Origin: Bacteroidota bacterium
GTDB lineage: Bacteria; Bacteroidota; Bacteroidia; B-17B0; Aurantibacillaceae
Direction: 5' to 3'
Length of the DNA: 56,278 bases
NCBI GenBank assembly: GCA_021156365.1
Contig: JAJNDK010000020.1
Location: 1-56,278 of the forward strand
This document shows positions 27,858 to 36,259 of this stretch, piece after piece; positions within the stretch are counted from its first letter, which is position 1, and the number at the start of each line of letters is the position of its first letter. The notes under the pieces are model-generated. The model saw only the letters and a list, made by a program, of their open reading frames with translations, was not told the origin of the DNA and did not search any database. A program made the translations under genes and the position numbers.

Positions 27858-29405
27858 ATGAAAAAGCTAACCCTTATCGCTTTGCTATTGCTGGGCGTAA
27901 CTGTGATGAAATCACAAACTGATTTTGACGGAGTGAAAAAATTCGCTCCGAATAATTTCAGGCCAATTCTGGAAAACAACGAGATCAAAGGCTATTTCGT
28001 TTTTAACTTCCTTGATAAAGAAAACAAAAAAGAGTACCTCTATGGATTAACCATCCTGGATAACAACATGAAGCAAACACATTATGTGGAAGTTGTAAAA
28101 TCAAAAAATGATTTCCTGGTAGAAAGCTCCTTTAACGGAGAGCGTTTTTGCTTTGCTTTTATGAATGCAAAAGAAAAAACGATCGAATACCAATTGTTCG
28201 ATAAGCAATTAAAAGCAGCTGGTAAATATATGATCACTGAGCTGTCAAGCAATGAGCTGGCTGCTAACATTCCTGCAGATGACAGCCAGTCCGGTGGTGG
28301 CGGAAATTTATTGGCAGTTACAGGAAAAGGATTCGTACGTTTTGGATATGAGAGAGAAAAAGGAACCCGTATGGTTATGGAAATGTTCGATAACACGGGT
28401 AAAAAGGTATGGGATACGAATTCAGGTGCGGCGAAAGAGAAAAAATCATATGAAGGTTTAGTGGCTTTGTTTGCAAACGAAGATTATATCGTTTCCGCTC
28501 TTTCCGTTCGTCCGAAATTAATGAGCCAGAAAGATATGGAGCTGTTTACAACTATCACCAGTGCAGCAGATGGCAAAGAGATCGCACGTATCTCTAACAA
28601 AAATTTTAAGTTTGACCTGGTTACTTCCGATGTGACTTTTGATAAGGCCACAGGTGTATTCACATTCGCAGGAGAGTACTACGATTTTGAAGACGATAAG
28701 AAACCAAAAGGGTTTGCACTTGCTAAGGTAGATGTAAAAGGTAACCTGAAAAAAGAAGTATACTCATCATGGGTTGATGATATCAGTAAAGTGGCCCCGG
28801 TGAGCGAAAAAGGAAAAATGGATGGGAATCGTTCTATTTTTATTCATAAAGTGATCACTACGGCTGACGGTAAGACCTTTGTGGTAGGAGAGCAATTTAA
28901 AAAAGCAGTTAGCGCTTTGGGTGTTGCCAGCACTGTATTAGGAGGGGGCCGTGGAGGTACTTCCGCTATCAAAGCAGAGATCTATGACATGATCGTTTTT
29001 GAATATGATAATAGCCTGAAACTTACAAGCCTGCATGTATTTGAGAAAAATAAATCCAACTTCCTGTTGCCTTCCGGAATGGGAATGCAATCCAACAGGG
29101 TTCTGGGATATTTTATCAAAATGTATGGTGGTTTCGATTACGCATACCAGATCAGTGGTTCCGACAAAAAATTGTTCAATGTTGCATATGTTGACTACGA
29201 TAAAGACAAAGAAGAAGGAAGCAGCTATACAATAGGTAATATTGCGTACACTAAAGACGCACAATTGGCTATCGACAAGATCAAATTAAAAACCAAACCG
29301 ACTAATTTCTATGTGTTCCCAGCCAAACCGGGTTACACTGCTATTTTTGAGTATTACAAAAAGCAGAAGAAACTGACGGCACGAATGGAAAAACTAAATT
29401 TCTAA
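27858..29405 (+). CDS. Conserved secreted protein, function unknown (possibly DUF6770)
   Basis: 515 residues with a signal peptide (KKLTLIALLLLGVTVMKSQ). The mature chain is rich in short beta strands with regularly placed aromatic residues (YGLTILDNNMKQTHYVEVV, IEYQLFDKQLKAAGKY, FTFAGEYYDFEDDKKPKGFALAKVD), suggesting a propeller or large beta-sandwich. A Gly-rich loop SGGGGN is near residue 145. It recalls the Bacteroidota family DUF6770, which I cannot confirm without a profile search. It follows the M48 protease closely and ends in a strong terminator. Confidence 0.6.
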   Translation: MKKLTLIALLLLGVTVMKSQTDFDGVKKFAPNNFRPILENNEIKGYFVFNFLDKENKKEYLYGLTILDNNMKQTHYVEVVKSKNDFLVESSFNGERFCFAFMNAKEKTIEYQLFDKQLKAAGKYMITELSSNELAANIPADDSQSGGGGNLLAVTGKGFVRFGYEREKGTRMVMEMFDNTGKKVWDTNSGAAKEKKSYEGLVALFANEDYIVSALSVRPKLMSQKDMELFTTITSAADGKEIARISNKNFKFDLVTSDVTFDKATGVFTFAGEYYDFEDDKKPKGFALAKVDVKGNLKKEVYSSWVDDISKVAPVSEKGKMDGNRSIFIHKVITTADGKTFVVGEQFKKAVSALGVASTVLGGGRGGTSAIKAEIYDMIVFEYDNSLKLTSLHVFEKNKSNFLLPSGMGMQSNRVLGYFIKMYGGFDYAYQISGSDKKLFNVAYVDYDKDKEEGSSYTIGNIAYTKDAQLAIDKIKLKTKPTNFYVFPAKPGYTAIFEYYKKQKKLTARMEKLNF

Positions 29406-29410
29406 AAAAG

Positions 29411-29442
29411 AAACTCCGTGTAGCGATACACGGAGTTTTTTT
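29411..29442 (+). terminator. Rho-independent terminator
   Basis: AACTCCGTGTA pairs perfectly with TACACGGAGTT around a GCGA loop and is followed by a run of T. It lies 6 bp after the stop codon of the secreted-protein gene and ends the M48 transcription unit. Confidence 0.9.
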
Positions 29443-29465
29443 CTTTATAAAAATACCAAACGAAG

Positions 29466-31574
29466 ATGCTTATTTTCAGAAAGACCTTTCTTACTATTTC
29501 CATTCTCCTTTCGGCGACTGCTTTTTCCCAGCACCTCGATTCGTTGTGCATGCAGCAATTACTGGTAGTTGGTAATATGCAGGGATTTCACATCAGCCCG
29601 CCGGTATTCAACCAGGCTACGAACAGGCAAATTGTTGAGCTATTCATAGATGATGTGGACGGGCGGAATATTTTTCTCTTCGAACCGGACCGGGAGAAAT
29701 TGAAATCATTAGTGAACGATTATTCTTTCAATGACGGGTATTGCAGTGTTATCAAAGAAGTATTTTCCATTTATAAAATACGTCTGAAACAGTTGGATTC
29801 TGTAGTGAACGCACTGGAAGGTAAACCATTTGTATACAGCACAAAAGACACGATCACTTTTGTCAGTGCCAAAGGCAAGCGTTTCCCCTGCAGAAACCTC
29901 AATGAGGTAAGGACGCGGATCGAAAAACGTCTCAAATACGATTGCCTGAACTACATTATAAAGCCGTTGAAAGAAGGGGAAGATGTATTAAAGCTGACGG
30001 AACCGGAATTGACTGCCAAACAAACAGAAGCTAAAAAAAGAGCGATCACACGCTTCAGAAAATACCTCGAAAATTTCAATACGGATACGAAGCTGAAACG
30101 TCACATTGGTGACTGCATGAGCAATGCTATTACAAAACGTTGCGATCCGCACAGTAGCTATTTCAACCTCTACGAAAAAGAAACATGGGATTCCGGCCTT
30201 TCTACACAGGAGTATTCATTTGGCTTCTATGTGGACGAAAGTGAAACCGGCGAGATCGTTATTGCCGAACTGGTTCCGGGTGGGCCTGCATGGAAAAGCA
30301 ACGAATTGCATGAAGGAGATGTGCTCCTGGCTTTCCAGTACGAAAAAGAAAAACAGGTTGAGTTGAGCAGCCTGGAAATACAGGATTATTATTCGGCGTT
30401 TTACAAATCAGGGAGTAAAAATGTGGAGCTTACCTTCCGCCGGAAAGACAACCAGATAAAAAAAGTGAAGCTTCAGAAAGCAAGGATCGCTTCACAGGAG
30501 AATGTAATGAATAGCTATATTCTTTCGAAGGGCAAAGGCAGGTACGGCTACATTCCTATTCCTGCATTCTATTCGGATGATGAAATGGACAGCAGGCAGG
30601 GTTGCGCCAATGATGTGGCCAAAGAGATCGTAAAGCTGAAGCAGGATTCGATAGATGGCCTGATCCTCGACCTTCGCTATAACGGAGGTGGCTCTATGAA
30701 AGAAGCAATGGGGCTCGGTGGTATTTTTGTGGATGAAGGACCTTTGGCTGTATTTAAAATGAAGGAAGGTAAACCGGCTTTATTGAAAGACCTGAACAGG
30801 GGCACCATATACGATGGTCCATTGGTGGTGTTGGTGAATGGGGCCAGTGCAAGCGCCTCGGAATTTTTAACGGCTACTCTGCAGGATTACGGAAGAGCAG
30901 TGATCGTTGGTTCTACCACGTATGGGAAGGGAACAGCGCAGGGGGTATATCCTGCGGATACCAATCTGTACAAGGCGCGGGGAAAAAGATATTACATCAA
31001 TCCGACTCTTGGTTATGTGAAGATCACCATGGGTAAATTCTATCGCGTTACTACTGTCAGCCACCAGGGAAAAGGGATCGTACCGGATATCCATATCCCG
31101 GATATGCTCGAAAACACAATGGATACGGAAGCGGATGAAGAATTTTACCTACCCTGCGATTCGGTGAATAAAAAAGTGATCTTCACGAAAGCGGCAGACC
31201 TGCCTTTGACGGAATTGAACGACTGGAGCAAAAAAAGAGTGGAAGCTAACCAGAAATTCCGTGATCTTATACTCTTCGGGGATAGTCTCGCGAAAGTAAA
31301 AGAACAGGATACAAAAGTTCCGCTGAACGTGAAGGATTTTAAAAAGTATTCGGATGGAATAGACCGCTTGTCTGAAATGATCCTTGAGTGTATGGAAATG
31401 GGTGAAGAAACTCCGCTTGATGTAAAGAACAATGTATTCAGCGAAAAACTGATCGCAATTGACGAATACCAGCGAAAAAACAATGAAGAAGCGATAGAAA
31501 GGATAAAAAAAGATATAATTTTGCATGAAGCCTTTTTAATAGTGAAAGACCTGAGTGCCATACTGGAAAAATAA
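29466..31574 (+). CDS. prc: S41 family tail-specific (C-terminal processing) protease, Prc type
   Basis: 702 residues, close to E. coli Prc. A signal peptide ends near ATAFSQ. An N-terminal helical domain (about 30-250) is followed by a PDZ domain (FGFYVDESETGEIVIAELVPGGPAWKSNELHEGDVLLAFQ). The S41 catalytic core shows LILDLRYNGGGSMKEAMGL, the Ser nucleophile in NGASASASEFLTATL (near residue 462) and the general-base Lys in STTYGKGTAQG (near 487). The Prc-specific helical tail is present. It cleaves periplasmic proteins from their C-termini and controls murein hydrolases in other bacteria. It is followed after 21 bp by a secreted coiled-coil protein. Confidence 0.92.
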   Translation: MLIFRKTFLTISILLSATAFSQHLDSLCMQQLLVVGNMQGFHISPPVFNQATNRQIVELFIDDVDGRNIFLFEPDREKLKSLVNDYSFNDGYCSVIKEVFSIYKIRLKQLDSVVNALEGKPFVYSTKDTITFVSAKGKRFPCRNLNEVRTRIEKRLKYDCLNYIIKPLKEGEDVLKLTEPELTAKQTEAKKRAITRFRKYLENFNTDTKLKRHIGDCMSNAITKRCDPHSSYFNLYEKETWDSGLSTQEYSFGFYVDESETGEIVIAELVPGGPAWKSNELHEGDVLLAFQYEKEKQVELSSLEIQDYYSAFYKSGSKNVELTFRRKDNQIKKVKLQKARIASQENVMNSYILSKGKGRYGYIPIPAFYSDDEMDSRQGCANDVAKEIVKLKQDSIDGLILDLRYNGGGSMKEAMGLGGIFVDEGPLAVFKMKEGKPALLKDLNRGTIYDGPLVVLVNGASASASEFLTATLQDYGRAVIVGSTTYGKGTAQGVYPADTNLYKARGKRYYINPTLGYVKITMGKFYRVTTVSHQGKGIVPDIHIPDMLENTMDTEADEEFYLPCDSVNKKVIFTKAADLPLTELNDWSKKRVEANQKFRDLILFGDSLAKVKEQDTKVPLNVKDFKKYSDGIDRLSEMILECMEMGEETPLDVKNNVFSEKLIAIDEYQRKNNEEAIERIKKDIILHEAFLIVKDLSAILEK

Positions 31575-31595
31575 TAAAACAAAACACCTATACCT

Positions 31596-32621
31596 ATGAA
31601 CAAAAAAACAATTGCAGCTGTAGCCATTGTGATCACAAGCCTCACAGCAACGATACAGGCACAAACTGCGGGAGAATATCTCGAGACCGTTGGAAAAGAA
31701 TTTGAGAATATACAGACCAATACATGGGATTATACCCGCTCGGCAGCGCACGGAAAAAGTGCACGTAAAGTGGAGAAACGCAGAAAAGAAGTGGTAATTG
31801 CCAACCAGGAGGCTTCGAAAAAGATCGGCAAGTTAGGAGCATTCAACAGCAGCACTGCCTTCAGGGACAGCGCACTCTCTTTCCTGAAAGTGAACTATGC
31901 GGTGTTGAACGAAGACTATGCGAAGTTAGTGGATATGGAAGAAGTGGCAGAACAGTCCTATGACCTGATGGAAGCGTATATGCTGGCAAGAGAACGTGCA
32001 GATGAGAAACTGAAGCTGGCCGGTGAAATGATCCATGGAGAGTACGGGAAATTTGCAGCTGCCAATAATATCACATTGGTAGAGAACAAAGATAAGCTGA
32101 CCAAGAACATGGAGATCGCCGGGAAAGTATACAAGCATTACAACGAAGTATACCTGATCTTTTTCAAGAGCTATAAGCAGGAAATGTACCTGATGGACGC
32201 GATCTCAAAAGGCGATGTGAACGGGATCGAGCAGAATAAAAATGCGCTTGCCAAAACAGCGAAAGAAGGAATGACCAAGTTGGAAACAGTAAAACCTTAC
32301 CAGAATGACATGAGCATTAAAAAGGCAGCAGAGCAGATGATGAAATTCTACCAGGAAGAATCAGAGAAAAAGCTGGTTACGATCTCCAATTTCTTTGTAA
32401 CAAAAGAAAATTTCGAAAAAATAAAAGCAGCTTTTGATTCCAAAGCACAAAGCGATAAACAAAAAGTGGACGAATACAACAAAGCGGTGGCGGACTATAA
32501 CAAAGCTACCAACGAATACAATGCCACCAACCAGGAGCTGAATTCAAAACGCAGCCAGCTACTGGATAGTTACAACAAAACCAATGCAGCTTATACAGAT
32601 AAGCATGTACCTACGAAGTAA
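31596..32621 (+). CDS. Secreted helical protein, LIC11966-like surface-protein family
   Basis: 341 residues with a signal peptide ending near ATIQAQ. The mature protein is almost all helix, starting GEYLETVGKEFENIQTNTWDYTRSAAHGKSARKVEKRR and ending in an Asn/Tyr-rich coiled coil (YNKAVADYNKATNEYNATNQEL). It resembles the LIC11966 surface-protein family known from Leptospira and Bacteroidota; this is recognition by eye. It has no lipobox. It shares a transcript with the Prc-type protease and ends at a strong terminator, so it could be a partner or substrate of that protease, which is inference. Confidence 0.65.
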   Translation: MNKKTIAAVAIVITSLTATIQAQTAGEYLETVGKEFENIQTNTWDYTRSAAHGKSARKVEKRRKEVVIANQEASKKIGKLGAFNSSTAFRDSALSFLKVNYAVLNEDYAKLVDMEEVAEQSYDLMEAYMLARERADEKLKLAGEMIHGEYGKFAAANNITLVENKDKLTKNMEIAGKVYKHYNEVYLIFFKSYKQEMYLMDAISKGDVNGIEQNKNALAKTAKEGMTKLETVKPYQNDMSIKKAAEQMMKFYQEESEKKLVTISNFFVTKENFEKIKAAFDSKAQSDKQKVDEYNKAVADYNKATNEYNATNQELNSKRSQLLDSYNKTNAAYTDKHVPTK

Positions 32622-32640
32622 AAAGGAGTGTGATTTTTTC

Positions 32641-32673
32641 AAAAGGAGTTTTCGAAAGAAGACTCCTTTTTTT
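32641..32673 (+). terminator. Rho-independent terminator with GAAA tetraloop
   Basis: AAAAGGAGTTTTC and GAAGACTCCTTTT form a 13-bp stem (one G-T pair) around a GAAA loop and run into a T tract. It lies 20 bp after the stop of the LIC11966-like gene, and being T-rich on both sides could also serve the opposing lepB gene. Confidence 0.88.
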
Positions 32674-32710
32674 ATTTGGATTAAGTTAAGGTATTTCCTG
32701 AAGGAAAATC

Positions 32711-33754
32711 TCAATTCACCCCGTCAAAGCAGCGATTCCATCTCACCTTTTCCTTTGCTTTATCATAACTGTAAAAAACGATCCAGACTTTGCCTACAAT
32801 ATGATCTTCCGGCAGAAAGCCCCAGTATCTGGAGTCCATGGAGTTGTGCCGGTTGTCGCCCATCATGAAATAGTAGTTCATCTTTGTTACGTATTTGTCG
32901 GTGGTATCTCCGTTTATCACCACTTTATTATTGATCACTGTCAGGGTATTTTTTTCGTAAATGGTGATCAGACGTTCGTACAGGTTGATGGAATTGGTAT
33001 CCAGCTGTAAAGTGTCTCCTGCTTTTGGGATGTAGAGCACACCGAAATTATCTGCATTCCAGGGAAAGAAGCTTTTATAGGGAAATACCGTTTCATCCCA
33101 CAATTCGTTTTTCTCCGAATTCATCGCAATGTTTTTTACATAGGGCAGCGCTTTTATTTTCTCAGCATTGGCTTTGGTAAGGCTGAACGAATAATCCCCT
33201 TTTTCGGAGATCAGCCCGCCTTCCGTAATGTCGTTTTCAGCTAAAAAAGCAGAGTCCAGCTTTTGTGAGCTTTGTATGGTATAGTTGTATTGGATACTTT
33301 CCGTTTCCGCAATAGCTTTGCCGTTCACAAACACTTTGCTATCGATGACCCCGATCGAATCACCGGGCAGTCCGATGCACCGTTTGATGAAATGGGTACG
33401 ATGGTCTACCGGAAATTCTTCTTCCATCGGATAATTGAATACCAATACATCATTGTGCTCCACATCCGGCGTTCCGAAAAAACGATAATAAGGAAGAGAA
33501 ATAGCCTCGGAATACCATTTTCTGTCTACAAACGGCATGCTTAAAGGAGTGCGGATCAGACGCGGGCCATAACTTAACTTGTTCACCAGGATAAAATCAC
33601 CGGTAAGCAATGTCTTTTCCATAGAAGGCGAGGGGATGGTGAAGGGTTCGAATATCAGGCCACGGACCAGCAGTACAATAACGAATGCCACTGAAAAAGC
33701 CTTTACCCAATCGATCGTTTTTTTGCTTTTAAGTATGGTAAGGAGCTTCTTCAT
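32711..33754 (-). CDS. lepB: Signal peptidase I
   Basis: Removes Sec and Tat signal peptides at the outer face of the cytoplasmic membrane. 347 residues. One transmembrane helix (WVKAFSVAFVIVLLVRGLIF, 16-35) precedes the catalytic Ser44 in IPSPSMEKTLLTGDF. The general-base Lys124 is in HFIKRCIGLPGDS, and box E MGDNRHNSMDSRYWGFLP is near the C-terminus. The insert between the Lys box and box E is large (residues 135-270), as is usual in Bacteroidota. TATCTTTA on the minus strand about 30 nt upstream is a candidate promoter box. Confidence 0.96.
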   Translation of the reverse strand: MKKLLTILKSKKTIDWVKAFSVAFVIVLLVRGLIFEPFTIPSPSMEKTLLTGDFILVNKLSYGPRLIRTPLSMPFVDRKWYSEAISLPYYRFFGTPDVEHNDVLVFNYPMEEEFPVDHRTHFIKRCIGLPGDSIGVIDSKVFVNGKAIAETESIQYNYTIQSSQKLDSAFLAENDITEGGLISEKGDYSFSLTKANAEKIKALPYVKNIAMNSEKNELWDETVFPYKSFFPWNADNFGVLYIPKAGDTLQLDTNSINLYERLITIYEKNTLTVINNKVVINGDTTDKYVTKMNYYFMMGDNRHNSMDSRYWGFLPEDHIVGKVWIVFYSYDKAKEKVRWNRCFDGVN

Positions 33755-33901
33755 ATGGTTATTATACGCTAAGAACCGGGATAAAGATACTACAAATAGA
33801 CTATTTATAGATTAATCCCCTGTTGCATAATAATTTGAATATTTCCGGGCCGACTAAAAGAGGTATGTCGGGTATGAACAAACGGTAAAACGCTCAAAAT
33901 G

Positions 33902-33922
33902 TTAGATTAGTCTAATTTTTAA
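33902..33922. promoter_or_regulatory. DtxR/MntR-like metalloregulator operator
   Basis: TTAGATTAGTCTAA followed by TTTTTAA matches the architecture of DtxR-family sites (TTAGGTTAGSCTAACCTAA), keeping the central TTAGnCTAA inverted repeat. It lies 24 bp upstream of the -7 box, so it overlaps the -33 region of the Nramp gene. Binding of a Mn- or Fe-loaded repressor would block transcription. The regulator gene is not in this window. Confidence 0.6.
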
Positions 33923-33945
33923 TTTATAGTAATAAAATTTTTCTT

Positions 33946-33953
33946 TATCTTTG
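33946..33953 (+). promoter_or_regulatory. -7 box TATCTTTG of the Nramp gene
   Basis: A perfect TAnnTTTG match ending 7 bp before the ATG at 33961. Transcription would begin at or within a few bases of the start codon, predicting a leaderless or nearly leaderless mRNA. Confidence 0.65.
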
Positions 33954-33960
33954 CCGGCAG

Positions 33961-35829
33961 ATGAACACAACAGGTAATCGTAAATCCCTCGGGGAGATCA
34001 ATGCATCGGTGAGCACTTCACATGTGAAAGGTTGGAAAAAGATCTTTGCCTTTATGGGGCCCGCGTATATGATCAGCGTCGGGTACATGGATCCGGGCAA
34101 CTGGGCTACGGATATTGCAGGTGGCAGTCTGTATGGTTATAAATTATTGTGGGTGCTTGTAATGAGCAATCTCATTGCTATTTTACTGCAAAGCCTGAGT
34201 GCCCGCCTTGGGATCGTTACGGGTAAAGATCTTGCGCAGGCTTCCCGCGAAAGTTATCCACGCGGCGTAAATTTTGTTTTGTACCTGCTGGCCGAAGTAG
34301 CCATCGCTGCCTGCGACCTGGCTGAAGTGATCGGGATGGCGATCGGGATCAAGCTTTTATTCGGTCTTCCCCTGATCTGGGGTGTTTGCATCACCGTGCT
34401 CGACACTTTTCTGTTATTGTTCCTGCTGAATTTCGGTGTTCGTAAAATGGAAGCATTCATTATTGCTCTTGTAGCGCTTATCGGCTGTTGTTTCTTTGCG
34501 GAATTGTTATTTGCACATCCTGTATTGGGAGAAGTAGCTTCCGGTCTCATTCCTTCTATTCCCGATGCACAGGCGCTTGCAATCGCCACTGGTATCATCG
34601 GCGCTACTGTAATGCCACATAACCTGTACCTGCATAGCTCGCTGGTGCAGACCCGAAAGATAGAGAACACAGAACCCGCAAAGAAAAAAGCCATTCGGTT
34701 TAACGTGATCGATTCCGTAATAGCCCTGAACCTTGCACTGTTTGTAAACGCTGCTATATTGATCCTTGCGGCCTCTTCATTTAATAAGAATGGCCTTCAG
34801 GTTACAGGCATAGAAGAAGCGCATGAGTTCCTGACGCCACTGATGGGAACAGGGCTGGCTGCTATCCTCTTTGCAGTTGCACTTATTGCGGCAGGACAGA
34901 GTAGTACGATCACCGGGACCCTTGCCGGGCAGATCATCATGGAAGGCTACCTGAACCTGCGTTTGCAGCCCTGGGTACGGAGGATCATTACCCGTTTGCT
35001 GGCAGTTGTTCCGGCCATGCTGGTGATCATTTTTGTTGGTGAATCGGCTACCGACGATCTGCTGATCCTGAGCCAGATCATTCTCAGTATGCAGTTAGGA
35101 TTTGCAATCGTTCCGCTTATTCATTTTGTAAGCAATAAAGAAAAGATGGGGTCGTTTGCCATCAGGCCTTTTACACAGATCATTTCCTGGCTGGCTGCCG
35201 GCATTATTGTCACGCTGAATATTATTCTCGTATACGATGCAGTGAGTGGTGTGATCAGGGAAAGCTCACAGCCGGTGTTGATGGCTTTTGCTTTGCTTCC
35301 TTTGTGTTTTTTCTTCCTCGTGGTATTGTTGTATATCACCTTAAAACCTTTTGTTTCCAAAGCAAGTGGTGATACATACACGGCACATGGAAAAACCCAG
35401 AAGTTAGAATTGAAACCGGATTTTGTTTACTCGAAGATCGCGATCCCTGTCGATTTTTCAGCAGTGGATTCGAAGGCGATCAGCAAGGCCCTGAGCCTGG
35501 GCGGAAAAGATTGCGAATATCTTTTGATACACGTGGTGGAATCTACTAATGCATTGTTGTACGGAAAAGAAAGCGGCGATCTCGAAAGTGCGGAAGACCG
35601 GGCTAAGTTAGAAGATTACAAACTTCAGATCAGTCAGGTCGGTTATGCATGCAGTATTCAGCTCGGCTATGGAAACCCTGCAAAAGCGATCGCCTCTATT
35701 GTGAATGCAAAAGAATGCAGCCTCGTAGTAATGGCAGGACACGGGCACAAAGGCATTAAGGATATACTCTTCGGAACCACGCTCGATAAAGTGCGACACG
35801 GGATATCCGTTCCATTGATGATCGCGTAA
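33961..35829 (+). CDS. mntH: Nramp divalent metal transporter fused to a universal-stress (UspA) domain
   Basis: 622 residues. The Nramp part (about 25-455) has eleven or so membrane helices, the metal-binding DPGN at residues 44-47 (GYMDPGNWATD) and the second unwound-helix motif ATVMPHNLYLHSSLV. It imports Mn2+ or Fe2+ with protons. Residues from about 489 form a UspA domain (KIAIPVDFSAVDSKAISKAL, then VVMAGHGHKGIKDILFGTTLDKVRHGISVPLMI) with the nucleotide-binding GxxG-like loop. Ordinary MntH is near 410-450 residues and ends before this domain. The cytosolic tail may sense ATP or stress and gate uptake, which is inference. A DtxR-type operator overlaps its promoter. Confidence 0.92.
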   Translation: MNTTGNRKSLGEINASVSTSHVKGWKKIFAFMGPAYMISVGYMDPGNWATDIAGGSLYGYKLLWVLVMSNLIAILLQSLSARLGIVTGKDLAQASRESYPRGVNFVLYLLAEVAIAACDLAEVIGMAIGIKLLFGLPLIWGVCITVLDTFLLLFLLNFGVRKMEAFIIALVALIGCCFFAELLFAHPVLGEVASGLIPSIPDAQALAIATGIIGATVMPHNLYLHSSLVQTRKIENTEPAKKKAIRFNVIDSVIALNLALFVNAAILILAASSFNKNGLQVTGIEEAHEFLTPLMGTGLAAILFAVALIAAGQSSTITGTLAGQIIMEGYLNLRLQPWVRRIITRLLAVVPAMLVIIFVGESATDDLLILSQIILSMQLGFAIVPLIHFVSNKEKMGSFAIRPFTQIISWLAAGIIVTLNIILVYDAVSGVIRESSQPVLMAFALLPLCFFFLVVLLYITLKPFVSKASGDTYTAHGKTQKLELKPDFVYSKIAIPVDFSAVDSKAISKALSLGGKDCEYLLIHVVESTNALLYGKESGDLESAEDRAKLEDYKLQISQVGYACSIQLGYGNPAKAIASIVNAKECSLVVMAGHGHKGIKDILFGTTLDKVRHGISVPLMIA

Positions 35830-36259
35830 TCCTATAACGACATCGCCTTTTTTATGAACCATCGCGAGGCTTCGCGAAGGCATATAAGGATTGGTTCAAA
35901 TCTTTGTAATACTAATTTTTGTCATAATGTAGCATAGCTTAAAAAAGCAAGTCGCACCTACGGCGCTTTAATTATTGCAAGCACAGTTTTTAATTATAAA
36001 CAGGTCGTCCCTACGGGACTTGAAGAACCTACATGTCAGTAGCCTTATCTGCGTTAATTAATCCAATCAACCCTTATCTGCGCCATCTGCGATCCCGATA
36101 GCTCGCGACGGGACTGCGTCTGGTCAGCTAAACCATATCCAATACTATATATATTAATGCCCTATTTCTCATTGATTGATAGATCTTATTTAACAATTAT
36201 ATAGTCACGCTTCCTTTGTCCCTATTCCGGATGCACTGAAAATTTCGTAGCTTAGTAGC
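35830..36259. other. Gene-free spacer filled with short palindromic repeats
   Basis: 430 bp with no supported reading frame or RNA gene. It contains several small hairpins: TCGCGAGGCTTCGCGA (near 35862), GCACCTACGGCGC (near 35955), GTCCCTACGGGAC (near 36007) and the GCTATCGGGA-family element at 36093. Two CTTATCTGCG words (near 36045 and 36073) resemble the repeat patch at 3702-3802. It looks like a landing zone for dispersed intergenic repeats. The promoter of the following lipoprotein gene should lie in the last 60 bp, but no exact TAnnTTTG box is seen. Confidence 0.5.
36093..36113. repeat. Hairpin repeat of the GCTATCGGGA family
   Basis: TCCCGATAGC joined to TCGCGACGGGA is the reverse complement of the arms at 1896-1926 without the ten central bases found there. 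It has no coding overlap. Confidence 0.55.
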
